From: Spirodela intermedia
Lineage: Eukaryota; Streptophyta; Magnoliopsida; Alismatales; Araceae
DNA length: 64,000 nucleotides
Direction: 5' to 3'
Assembly: GCA_902729315.2 (NCBI GenBank)
Contig: LR746270.1
Location: forward strand, 1,042,501-1,106,500
This document shows positions 22,301 through 33,113 of this stretch, one piece after another; position 1 is the stretch's first letter; the number at the start of each line of letters is the position of its first letter. The position numbers and the translations under genes are program-made. The notes under the pieces were generated by a model, which saw only the letters and a program-made list of their open reading frames with translations, ran no database searches and was not told where the DNA came from.

Positions 22301-25300
22301 AGGTATCTCATTCAGTCATCCTTTAAAGACCCTAGATGTGATAATCCAATTTATGAATCTTCTTCTGACTTTGGGTGTTTCATGCTCTGAAAGTTGAAGT
22401 AAAAGGTAAAGGCGGCCTACAACAGGTTGCTTCTGAAGGGACTAAACGTAGAAGAGCTGTGAATGATGATAATGAAAGTAAAATTTCTAAAACTGAGGAA
22501 AGGATTGCACCTCGTGGAGCAGCGAGCAGAAGCAGGGCTGGTGCATTAGAGCAACTGGAGTCAAGTAGTAGTAACTTTGAGAGTAGACTCGAACAACAGA
22601 GCAATGCATTATGGGCCATAAAAGATGAACTTAAGAGGCACGTGTCAAGTGCAGAGCTGCGGGAGATGCTTGAAGCTAATGAGCAGGATTCAGCAGGGTC
22701 AGAATACGATCTACGGGAACGATGGTAACTTCGTAACTGAAATTCTATGATTCTTAATACCTGTCTTACCTTCTTTTCTTTTTTTTTTTTGCGAACTTTT
22801 TGGTGGTTTAGATTGTCCATGATTTTGGTAATTTCTCGTGCTGACTAGGATTTTTTTGGGTTTTCTGAATATATAAATAAAATTTCTTACAATCATCCAT
22901 TTAAATCTTGAAAATGTAAGAACAATGTGGAGGGAGGAAAAGAGAGGGAGAGAGTCGGGAGTTCCTTGACTTGGTGTGGGGCGGTTTGTTTCGTAGACTC
23001 AGGGGACAGTTCTAATTGAGGATCATACTGCTTTTTCAGAATTAGTACACCAATGTTGTTCAGAGTAAAAAGGGAAGAACTGATGGATCTGCCTCCAGAA
23101 ATTTTATATTCCCTTGCATTTCTTCCGCTTCATCAGTGTCCAGAAACATGCCTCAGCGTCATTCTGGGGGTCCCTAGATTCTTCCCTTTGCTCTGTTCAT
23201 TCAACTTTTTATTATTTTCCTTTTATTAACCTACCATTTTTCTTAGAGTTTTTTGTTTATAATTCGTAATTGGTTTTTACGTCCTTTTGACTCAGGAATC
23301 TTCTCACTTAATCTTTATGTTGATTGTCCTCAGATTAGGCAGCCGCAGGATCTTGAATAATTCTTTATTATGGAAGAATGCTGAAGTATGGGTGTTTGCA
23401 GCACCTGCCATAGTTTCATTTAGATAAAAGTTTTTGTCTTTTCTGTTTACCTGTTTATTCCATATTATTTTTTTTCTTTATTTTTTTTTCTGCGGTTCAA
23501 CATTGATTGAAAACCGTCAATTATTTATAGTAGGTAACTGTAGGTTTCATCCTTGCCTTTTTGGTTCACCATTTCTAATTGCCTTCTTTTTCGGTCAAGT
23601 GCTGATGGAATGCTGTTTGGGGCGTTGGCTAAGTGTCCACTCTGTTCTGGTTCTCTCTACTACTCTAGTGGCCAGTACTACTGTCATGGTTATATATCAG
23701 CATGGAGCAAGTGTTCATATTCGACTGCTCAACCTGTTCGTCTTAAAGCAAAATGGAAGGTACCAGAAGAAACTAGCAACCAGTATCTTGTAAAGGTAAA
23801 GGAGTTGTTATTTCATGAGGAAATGCAACAGTTTTCGAATCTCAGTAAACTTTCTGGACCTCAATGTATGCAGTGGTTCAGAACCCAGAAGGTCAAAAAG
23901 CCTGAAAGACTTCTTCCTCAATCTTCTAAAAAAGCTTCTATGGATCAGTTCGCTGACAGGTCATCTGAAACGTCTAATGTGGAAGGGTTAAGGAACTTGA
24001 AAGTTGCATTGACTGGAAAGTTAAAAGATACCATGGTGTGCATTACAACCTACTCGGATAGAATGCTTCTAGTAGCATCTGACACTTTTAATCATTATTT
24101 TTTAAGATGGAATGGAGTAGATAACATAAATATTTTTTCTCCAGGAGGATTGGAAGAAGAAACTTGCAAGTGTGGGGGGAGATGTTCTCTCCAAGATCAG
24201 CAAAGGTACCTATTCTTCCTCTCTTTAAATTCTATCCGCACTAATCCGTTGAGAGAGTAGGTTGGTTCGTGTCACTATCAGCCCACTTCACTTCCCATAG
24301 TTTTTCTCAATCATTCTGGAGTAGTGTTGGTTGATTTTTACTTGCCAGTAAATTAAAAATAAAATGGAAATACATTCAGACATATTTAAAGACACAAGAT
24401 TATTCCAAATAGGACTTATTACAGGCTTTTCTGCACCGTAGGGACTAACTGTTTGGTCGTGAGTGAAGAAGTAGACGATTCTGATCCTGAAATCAGGAAA
24501 GCTCGGTGAGTACTTTTTTTTTGAAGTCCCATGATCGTTTAAGTTTCCTAGAGCAGATTCTCTCTGTATTAAAGTTGCCGTAAAGATATATGTATCCCCG
24601 CAGGAGGATGAAGATACCCATTGTGAGGGAGGACTACTTAACAGACTGTATCAGCAAGCAGAGAAAGCTGCCATTTGATGCGTACAAGGTTGAGTTAGGC
24701 AGCGAGACTCTGAAGAGTGGAACACTCACTGTCAAAGTGAAAGGGAGAAGTGCTGTCCATGAGTCGTCTGGCCTGCAGGATACCGGTCACATTCTTGAGG
24801 ATGGGAAGAGCGTTTATAACACAACCTTGAATATGTCTGATCTTTCTACTGGGATCAACAGGTATCCTCGTCATCAATCCTCAGTTTATCTGGGGAATGG
24901 AGATCGATGATGTTTTCATTATCAAATCCCGATGATCTAAAAATAAGGATATATTGGTTATTCCCAAAAATATCTTCCTTTAGTTATAACTGACATAGAT
25001 AATGAAATATACATTCAGTCAGTTGTTCACTCTATTGTTCTTCTTCCAAATTTGGCTGAACTTATACAGACTTGTGTTTTTTTATGAAGCTATTATATCC
25101 TCCAAGTCATCGAAGAGGATAAAGATCTGGACTGTTATGTTTTCCGGAAGTGGGGAAGAGTTGGAAATGACAAGATTGGTGGAAAAAAAATTGAGCAGAT
25201 GTCAAAGTCTGAGGCCATTGATGAATTCAAGCGTCTTTTTCTTGAGAAAACTGGCAACTCTTGGGAGACATGGGAGCAGAAGCATAATTTCATGAAGCAA

Positions 25301-27823
25301 CCAGGGCGATTTTTCCCACTAGACATTGTATGGCATTCTCTTTTATTAATTGGTTACCTTAACTTTCTCTTAAGTGGCGCTTCCTCTTTATCTTGCTCAT
25401 TAAATTTTTTTGATGAAGGACTATGGAGTCAAACAAGCGCCAAAAAGGAAAGACCCAAACAATACAAAGAGCTTGCTGGCTCCGCAGTTGGTGGCATTAA
25501 TGAAGATGCTTTTTGACATTGAGACATACAGGTTCCCTCTTTGCTATTGTCAAGTCTAACTTTATATTTGCCTGGTAAATGCGATGCAAGGCTGGTTTCC
25601 CTTTCTTACTGGTCTCCCTTTCTTAGGGCTGCCATGATGGAGTTCGAAATCAATATGTCTGAAATGCCACTCGGAAAACTAAGCAAAGAGAACATTCAGA
25701 AAGGTAACTTCTTCACAATGGCATCACCTTTCCTAATGTATCTGTCTAATTAATGCCAGCAAGTGGGCAATTCGAAGGTATAATTAATTTTGATTATATA
25801 TGTTGTGGATGCTCGAACCAACGATTTAATGGTTTTTCCCCCCGGTGAATTTCTCAGGTTTTGAAGCGCTAACAGAGATACAGAATCTGTTAACCAATTC
25901 TGAAAACTTCGAAACATCTATTATGAAGAGCATGATCATTGATGCCAGTAACCGTTTCTTCACTTTGATTCCTTCTATTCACCCCCGTGCTATTATGGAT
26001 CTGGAAGATTTTCAAGCAAAGGTAACTTGGCACTTTCTTTTATTTGTTAATTTTTGCTTCTACTCTCGTGCTATTATGGATCTGGAAGATTTTCAATCTA
26101 AGGACTTGGCACTATTTTTATTATTATTTTAGTTATGCTTCTTCTCTCGAGATTCTGATCAGAAATTGTTCCGACACCATGGGACGAAGTAATTATTGGA
26201 GATTATATAAAATATATCAAATGTTTTTTTGTTTCCATTTAGTGTCTGCAAGACAAACTTAGGTTGTGATCCTCTGGGAGAAATATTTCACCTGTGGAAG
26301 AAACTTAACTGGATAAACCTTATATGATGGGATGATCTTAGGTGAAAATGTTGGAGGCTCTGCAAGATATTGAAATAGCCGCTAGATTAGTCGGCTTTGA
26401 TACTGAAGATGGCGAGTCCCTGGATGACAAGTACAAGAAACTTCACTGCAACATTGCTCCATTGGACCACGACAGTGAAGATTACAAGCTGGTGGAGAAG
26501 TACCTCCTCAACACCCACGCTCCCACGCACAAAGTATGAATCTCTCGAAGTTTATCTTAGATTTCTCGTTCATAATTTTGGTCAGCCTCCCGTGATTTAA
26601 TGCTCTTGTTCGACGACCATCTCAGGATTGGAAACTCGAGTTGGAAGACGTTTTTGCCCTTGACAGAGAAGGAGAGTGTGATAGATATACGTCCTTCAGA
26701 GACAAACTGCAGAATAAGATGCTCCTGTGGCATGGTAAAGCAGCAACTGCCTTCCTTTGCCCGATCCTCTCTAAGAATTTTTCTATTTCAGGAAAGAATC
26801 CCATCCCAGGCTCCCCATTACAGTCCTTATTTTTTTGCGTAAAATGGAAAGTCTTCATGTTCTTCATTTAGTCTTTGGTCTAGACTGTCTCATTTGAACC
26901 GGGTTTGCAATAGTGATGAAGAAACGGGAATTTTCCTCATCATTATTTATTTTTGGTTTCCAAGAATTTAATTTCGGCTGTAAATTTGTGTTCTCAGGCT
27001 CCCGGGTGACAAATTTTGTGGGTATCCTCAGTCAAGGGCTGAGAATTGCACCTCCTGAAGCTCCGGCAACTGGCTATATGGTCTCTGCCTCCTTTCTATC
27101 TCCTCCCTTCTGCTTCAATCATCGGCTAATTATGTACAGTTCGGGAATGTCAATGGTGAGCATATCTTGGCTGGTTTTCTATTCGTGGGTTTTGTAGTTC
27201 GGCAAGGGGATATACTTTGCAGACCTCGTCAGCAAGAGCGCCCAGTACTGCTTCGTGGACAGGAAGAACCCCGTGGGGCTATTGCTTCTTAGTGAGGTTG
27301 CTTTAGGGGAGATCTATGAACTCAAGAAGGCCTCGGTGAGTGGGAGAGTCGATCAACCTCTCTGAGCCTCCAGATTTTTTTTACATTGCACGTGATTATT
27401 GTCCATTTTTGGCGTTTTTTTCTCTCTCTAGACATTGATCGAATCAGGGTTTTTGCGTTTTTAAGTTTTATTATGATGAGCATGGTTGGGATAATCGGCG
27501 AGCTCTGAAGATTTGCGTTGTGGGCTTCAGTACATGGAGCGGCCTCCGGAGGGGAAGAACTCGACCAAGGGATTGGGGAAGACGACGCCTGAGAAGTCAG
27601 AGTTCGTCCAGTGGAGGGATCGGGTGGCTGTACCATGCGGTAGACCAGTTCCCTCGTCCGTTCGGGCTTCGGAGCTGCTGTACAACGAGTACATCGTCTA
27701 CGACACTGCTCAGGTCAGTGGGAACACAACTCTCTCTCTCTCCCCCCCCGTCTCAACTTCTTTCCTTCTTCGCAGGTGAAGATGCAATTTTTGGTGAAGG
27801 TGAGGTTTCATCACAAGAGGTGA
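19367..27823 (+). CDS. PARP1: Poly(ADP-ribose) polymerase 1
   Basis: Twenty exons join in frame to 992 residues: 19367-19510, 21407-21456, 21625-21805, 22116-22302, 22394-22724, 23600-23795, 23874-24035, 24145-24205, 24442-24505, 24604-24861, 25090-25327, 25419-25531, 25627-25703, 25858-26021, 26342-26533, 26626-26734, 26998-27080, 27198-27335, 27531-27713 and 27776-27823. Domains in order: zinc finger 1 (C20, C23, H52, C55), zinc finger 2 (C114, C117, H144, C147), PADR1/zinc 3 (C310, C313, C326, C336), BRCT (about 385-485), WGR (W566-R568), regulatory helical domain, and the catalytic domain with H842, Y876 and E969. The enzyme uses NAD+ to add poly(ADP-ribose) at DNA breaks in the nucleus. 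All expected residues are present, so it should be active. Length is close to Arabidopsis PARP1. Odd points: intron 14 carries a partial copy of exon 14, and the last exon is repeated downstream. Confidence 0.95.
26067..26120 (+). repeat. Partial tandem copy of PARP1 exon 14 end
   Basis: The segment repeats the last part of exon 14 plus the intron start (about 25986-26036) at an offset of about 81 bp. It preserves the codons for AIMDLEDFQ, but the splice donor GGTAACTTGG has become GGACTTGG, so this copy cannot splice as the original does and should be removed with intron 14. Confidence 0.85.
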
Positions 27824-27848
27824 GCAGGCTCTCTCCCTCTCCCTCCCT

Positions 27849-27887
<39 letters not shown>

Positions 27888-28250
27888 ACAACTTACTTCT
27901 TTCCTTCTCCGCAGGTGAAGATGCAGTTTTTGGTGGAAGCGACGTTTCATCACAAGAGGTGAACAAGCTCTCTCTCTCTCTGTGTCTCTGAGAAAGCTTA
28001 CTTATTTCCTTCTCCGCAAGTGAAGATGCAGCTTTTTGATGAAAGTGAGGTTGCATCAGAAGAGGTGAGGAGCCTTTCTCTCTCTCTTTCTTTCCCCGTA
28101 ATGCAGATGCAGTTTTTGTTGTAAGTGAAAGTGCGATCTTATCACAAGAGGTGAGCTCTCCTCTCTCTCTCTCTCTCTCTCTCCCCCTCTCCCCCGACTG
28201 CTTACTTCTTTCTCCGCTGGTGAAGACGCAGTTTTTGGCGAAGATGGGGA
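27776..28250 (+). repeat. Five tandem copies of the PARP1 terminal exon
   Basis: Copies begin at 27776 (used exon), 27915, 28020, 28107 and 28220. Each unit holds a CT-rich tract, a pyrimidine-rich ...TTACTTCTTTCCTTCTCCGCAG acceptor-like sequence and the last coding exon GTGAAGATGCAGTTTTTGG...CACAAGAGGTGA, with spacing of about 80-140 bp. Copy 2 (27915-27962) keeps an intact CAG acceptor and an open frame, VKMQFLVEATFHHKR then stop. Copy 3 has CAA instead of CAG and an extra base. Copy 4 lost six bases at the start and has an in-frame stop. Copy 5 keeps only the beginning. Copies 2-5 would lie in the 3' UTR when copy 1 is used. Confidence 0.93.
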
Positions 28251-28900
28251 GCTACACCAGCCATGAGTTCCAGTCGCGGAGGCCAGAGAACAACGCCGTT
28301 TCGTGTTCTCGTTTTGCCTTCCCTTCTTCGGCTTTGGAACACTCTTCCTCTGGCCAGGCCGGCTTCAGCGGCTCCTCCGTCTTGTAACCACGGACAACTT
28401 TCTGGCCCTTCTGAGAAGATGATAATATATTCAAACCCTTCTCCATCTCTCCACTATCCGTCCAGTCCAATCCTAATCCGTCTAAGCTCCCAACTTCCAA
28501 TCTTGTCCCGTCTTGGGGCGGCGCCGACGATCCCCACCTGCGATCACCAATTCCCAAGGCCAGCTCGTTGCTCCTCAACAGGTTAGGTGCATTGCTTTCT
28601 GGGCCTCTTTGAATAATAGCAATGGAAGCCCAAGCTCATGGCATTGTTGATCTTGTGGCAGTCCAAAATATACGGGGAGATTTCGCGTGAATCCATGATT
28701 CCATTTCAAGCAAAGGGTAATTTGAATTTTCCGTAAATTGACATTAAATACTTTTATTTTTACCAAATAAAGTATTAAAAACGAGGCATTAGTTTACGGG
28801 CGGGTCTTGTTAAATGCATGATGAAGTCGCCCACTCCGCCACCATCTTAAAAAACGCCGTCATTAATGGATGTTCCCTTCGATCCCTACATCCCCCCCTT

Positions 28901-28932
<32 letters not shown>

Positions 28933-28999
28933 TGAACGATGAGGGATAAGTAGGCTAGTGTTTAACGGGGAAGGTGTGTTCTTCTTGCTCTTAGGGGGG
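28251..28999. other. Spacer and promoter of the LBD16-like gene
   Basis: No coding exon recognised. A CT microsatellite lies at about 28906-28931, directly upstream of the LBD16-like start, and its first bases form TGTCTC (28904-28909), the core auxin-response element. Because it is part of a CT tract, the match may be chance. Confidence 0.35.
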
Positions 29000-29623
29000 A
29001 TGATGGCGTCTGGGGCGGGGTCGCCATGCGGGGCGTGCAAGTTCCTGCGGCGGAAGTGCTTGCCGGAGTGCGTGTTCGCGCCACATTTCGGGGCGGAGGA
29101 GGGGCCGGTGCCGTTCGCGGCGATTCACAGGGTCTTCGGGGCTAGCAACGTCTCCAAGCTGCTGCGGCGCGTGTCGCCCGCCGAGCGGTGCGCCGCCGTG
29201 GTCGCCATCGGCTACGAGGCGCAGGCCAGGATCAGGGACCCCGTCTACGGCTGCGTTGCCCACGTCTTTGCCCTGCAGCAGGAGGTGGGCCTTCCTACCA
29301 CCATGAGCTTCCTTCACCCTGCTCTCCAAGCTCAGATGCATCTCTGCGGCTCTTGAGAATCTGAGCTTGTGGTTCTTGGTCTCAGTCCGCCATCCTTCTT
29401 TTTCTTTTTGGTGCACGAACTTCAGTCTCCCTTTTTCAGGATTTATTTTAATGAGTTTTGCTTGCGACTATGAATAACAGATGAAGGTGATCTCAAGTAG
29501 TGAAAGATCTCTCTCTCTCTTGCGGTTTCTGTATTTATCTAAGTTATCTCCCTCCGTCTCCACTCATTTTTTCTCTCGCGCTCCTATTCATCGAACTTAC
29601 GTCCTCTTTCTGTATTTTTATCT

Positions 29624-29657
<34 letters not shown>

Positions 29658-30051
29658 ATCTATTTACCTCTCCATCCTTCTCTCCATCCATCTTCGTCCC
29701 TGTACATATCTGCCATTCATGGCATGGTTTCCGCAGCATATCTGAGGATTGCTGGTCTTCTTCCAGATAGCGAGCTTGGAAGCCCAGGTGATGCAAGGAA
29801 GAGCCCAACTGGGACTCGCCATGGCTGATCTCCGACCGCCAGAGAACCCCAGCCGGAAGGAGGCCTCAGTCCTCCCCCGCTCCTGCTCCGGCGAGCATTC
29901 CGCATCTCCGCAGAGCTCCCTCGACTGCACCCACCTCAACGACACAAGGGATCCCCTCTTCATGGAGGAGCAGCGACCCCGGAAGAGAGCGCACCACGGA
30001 GACGACCTTGGCGAGCTCCATGATCTCGCACTGCGAATGATGATGGACTGA
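29000..30051 (+). CDS. LBD16-like: LOB-domain transcription factor, LBD16-like
   Basis: Exons 29000-29284 and 29767-30051 give 189 residues; a second Met three bases downstream (29003) is an alternative start. The LOB domain is complete: the CX2CX6CX3C block ([15 protein letters not shown]), the [10 protein letters not shown] Gly-Ala-Ser block and the coiled-coil start ending [14 protein letters not shown]. The intron after LQQE is at the usual LBD position. The tail has SPQSSLD and ends [15 protein letters not shown], the same C-terminal signature as Arabidopsis LBD16. LBD16 is a nuclear activator induced by auxin through ARF7/ARF19 and needed for lateral root initiation. The domain shows some replacements at positions usually constant ([12 protein letters not shown] for PYF-type), so it is a somewhat diverged member. 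It faces the LBD29-like gene. Confidence 0.9.
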
Positions 30052-30307
30052 CCGACTCTCAGAGAGCTCGTAATCCTTTCGATGGATGGATGATAGAGGA
30101 TAAACTGATTGTGATCATCTCCGTATGATATAATACTAGTCGAAGATGCAATAATCATGAACTAAAAGTTGGTCTCCTCTCTGAGAGGACCCACGCTCGG
30201 GCTCTCATCTTTCCCTTCTCGTACAGGTGAGAGAACGCTTCACAGAGATGACAGTCGGGAAGGGAAGAACCTAGCAAAACCTTCTCCTCTCTCTCTCTCC
30301 TACTCTC

Positions 30308-30342
<35 letters not shown>

Positions 30343-30687
30343 ATATCTCTCCTACTCTCTCTTCCTCTCTCTGCGCGGCCGAGCTGCAGAGCACATCTTT
30401 TAGTTAGACTGGAATGAAAATCGCGAGTTCTCAGAGATTGAAGATCGTTGAAAAGCATGCTTTGACTTCTGGGGACGTCATCGCTAGCTCGAGATAACGC
30501 ACACGGTTTTGCCTACTGCTCAGTCAACTCTCTAGTTTAAGAGATGCAGAGTTCCACGGGGAACATGCGATTACTAATTTACTTGTCCTCCAGTGCAGAG
30601 AGAGGAAGGGAGATGTAGAGTGAGGATCCGACAGCCAATGAACCCTACAAAACCCTCGAGACACCAAATGGTTATTCCTAGCGAGAG

Positions 30688-30780
<93 letters not shown>

Positions 30781-31398
30781 GGGGGGAAAGTCTGCTCGCG
30801 TTGGTCTCATCGCTGTTTTTTCCTCATCTCTCTAAAACAAGGCCAAATTGCAGCCACTGCCGACGCTTCGAAACTTGAATTAGCCGTCGGCGCAGTCATC
30901 GGGAAAAATAAAGATTTATTATTATACATTATACTTTAAGGTCGTCGCAAAGTCGGTTGACTATCAAAGACTTTCCATCTTTCTTAATATAAACTCAGAT
31001 CACTGGGGATGGGGGGTGGACTTTCCCAACTGAAGATGCCCCAGTAGAACAAGCAGCCGGAGGGGACAGTGGGCCCGCCGATCCCGGTGGAGCCCACCAC
31101 AATGAAACTCGGCCAAAAGTTTGTCGGAATGTAACGAATGGTTGAGATTTCTCTGGCTTGATTGGGCCAAACGTTTGTTGCGAATACGGCCCAATATCTT
31201 GGGAAGAGGGCTTGAAGGTCATAATGGGCTGGGTCATTATCACCCTTCCCACTCCCGCTCTTGAAACTTTATTCGACAGCTCATAACGGACAGTGGGCAC
31301 ACTCGCTCATTCTCACCCTTTCTCATTCTCACTCCCGCTCTCTCACCCGCTTCACTATCTCTCTCACTCACTCACGCTTACGCACTCAATCATTAACT

Positions 31399-31429
<31 letters not shown>

Positions 31430-31808
31430 CCATTCACGCTTACTCACTCACTCTCTCGCTCTCTCACTCACGCTTACTCACTCACTCTCTCGCTCTCTCA
31501 CTCACGCTTACTCACTCACTCTCTCTTTCTCTCACCCAATCAGTCACACCTCTCTCTCACTCTCATTCAATCTCTTACTCGCTTACTCACACTCACTCAC
31601 TCCCGCTCACTCCTGCTCTCTCCCGCTCACTCTCTCTCTCACTCTCAATCAATCGCTTATTCGCTTACTCACTCAAACTCACTCACCCCCGCTCACTCTC
31701 TCTCTCGCACTCACTCAATCACTCTTACTCGCTTACTCACTCACGCTCACTCACTCCCGCTCACTCTCTCTCTGACTCGCTTACTCACTCACACTCACTC
31801 ACACTCAC

Positions 31809-31872
<64 letters not shown>

Positions 31873-32244
31873 ATTCACTGATACTCTCTCTCTCGTTCTC
31901 TCAGTCTCTCTCTCTCCTCCCTCCCCCTCCCCGCCCTTACCCTTACCCCTGTCCCTCGCCCTGATATGGTGAATATGGTCGAATTTATGTTTTTCTACGG
32001 AAATAACAGTGGATGGGCAGATCTTACGCAACGAATTATCAAAGGACATCGATTGAAACGACGTCAACGCCGCCTTTTTCGGGCGGAACCTGCCTCCTTA
32101 TTCATTGGCGGCCGTCTGTAGATGCCTAAACTCCTTACAATGCAACCAAACGTCAATGAATATAATTTTACACACAGGATATATTTCTCTTCTTCTTCTT
32201 GTTTTTCTCCTCCTTTTTTCCGTTCCTCTCCTTCTGAGATCGGG
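30052..32244. repeat. Microsatellite-rich spacer between two LBD genes
   Basis: Carries an AT tract (30312-30340), a GA tract of about 95 bp (30682-30777), a complex CTCACT/CTCTCT minisatellite (about 31296-31840, with units such as CTCACTCACGCTTACTCACT repeated) and an adjoining CA tract (31842-31870). Long open frames here are Ser/Leu/His repeats made by the tandem DNA and are not genes. Confidence 0.9.
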
Positions 32245-33113
32245 TCAAGAACGACGGAGACCGGAAAACGCGAGAGATTGAAGCTCGTCCATACGGGCGT
32301 CGAACGGAACCATGGGAGGTGGGGAACCAAAGCCGTCCCCGAAGGAGAAGAGCTGCTGATCAGCCGTGTGAGAATAGCACTGGTGAGAAGTTTGCATGCT
32401 GCCCGAGTCGGCCAAGCTGCCATCGTAGAACGCCGTGTCATCGGGGTTGACCGCCGGATTCGAGCAGGCGGGTTGCATCATCTTCACGTCTTCGCTGAGG
32501 AGGATGCCCTGCGCGGTTTGCTGATAGAGAGGGAACCAGTTGCAGAGCTTCTCTTCTTGATTGTTCGGAGGAATACAGGTGGCGAGACCTTGGCCTGCCG
32601 CTTGAGCCTTGAGGGACGAGAGCTGGGCCTGTAGATTGACAACCTGCAGAGCGGGCAGGAGGGACAAGCGCGGATGTCAATCACAGAGATATTAAAAGCT
32701 CCAACTGTACTGTCTAGTCAATGTCGACAGCCAATCCACGAGGACGCGATGGGAAGCAGATGAGTACACTGAAAGAAACCGAGTAATCAATCTGAGGTCG
32801 AAATCCACGAGTGGGGAGGAAAGGGGAGGCTCACTTGCTGTTGGAGGGCGAATATGTGGCCGACGCAGCCGTAGACGGGGTCCTGAAGCCGGGCCTGGGC
32901 TTCGTAGGAGATGGTGACGGCGGCCTCGCACCTGTCAGGCGCTGGGAGGTGAGTGAGGAGCTTGGAGACGTTGCTCGCCCCGAAGACCTTGTGGATGGCG
33001 GCGAAGTGCTTGGCGCCTTGCTCATGGCAGAAGTAGGGCGCGAAAATGCAGCCCCTCACACACTTCCTCCTTAGGAACTTGCACGCCCCACATGGAGACC
33101 CCAGGCCCGTCAT
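32245..33113 (-). CDS. LBD29-like: LOB-domain transcription factor, LBD29-like
   Basis: Exons in transcription order 33113-32835 and 32643-32245 give 225 residues, starting [13 protein letters not shown]. The LOB domain is complete: [45 protein letters not shown], and [16 protein letters not shown] followed by [21 protein letters not shown] and the VVNLQAQL coiled coil fit the LBD29 branch of class I, and the tail ends [15 protein letters not shown], comparable with the LBD29 end. LBD29 is a nuclear auxin-induced factor acting with LBD16 in lateral root and callus formation. The intron sits at the same place as in the LBD16-like gene. TGTCTC elements lie upstream on the promoter side (GAGACA at 33619-33624, and three in a CTCTGT run at about 34600-34625). 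Confidence 0.9.

Noticed and set aside
31261-31881. Open frames of 160-206 residues rich in Ser, Leu and His
   Set aside because: They are the translation of a CTCACT-type minisatellite; every frame is open because the repeat lacks stops.
31936-31960. CCCTTACCCTTACCCCT, resembling a telomere repeat
   Set aside because: Only two imperfect units and not the plant CCCTAAA motif.
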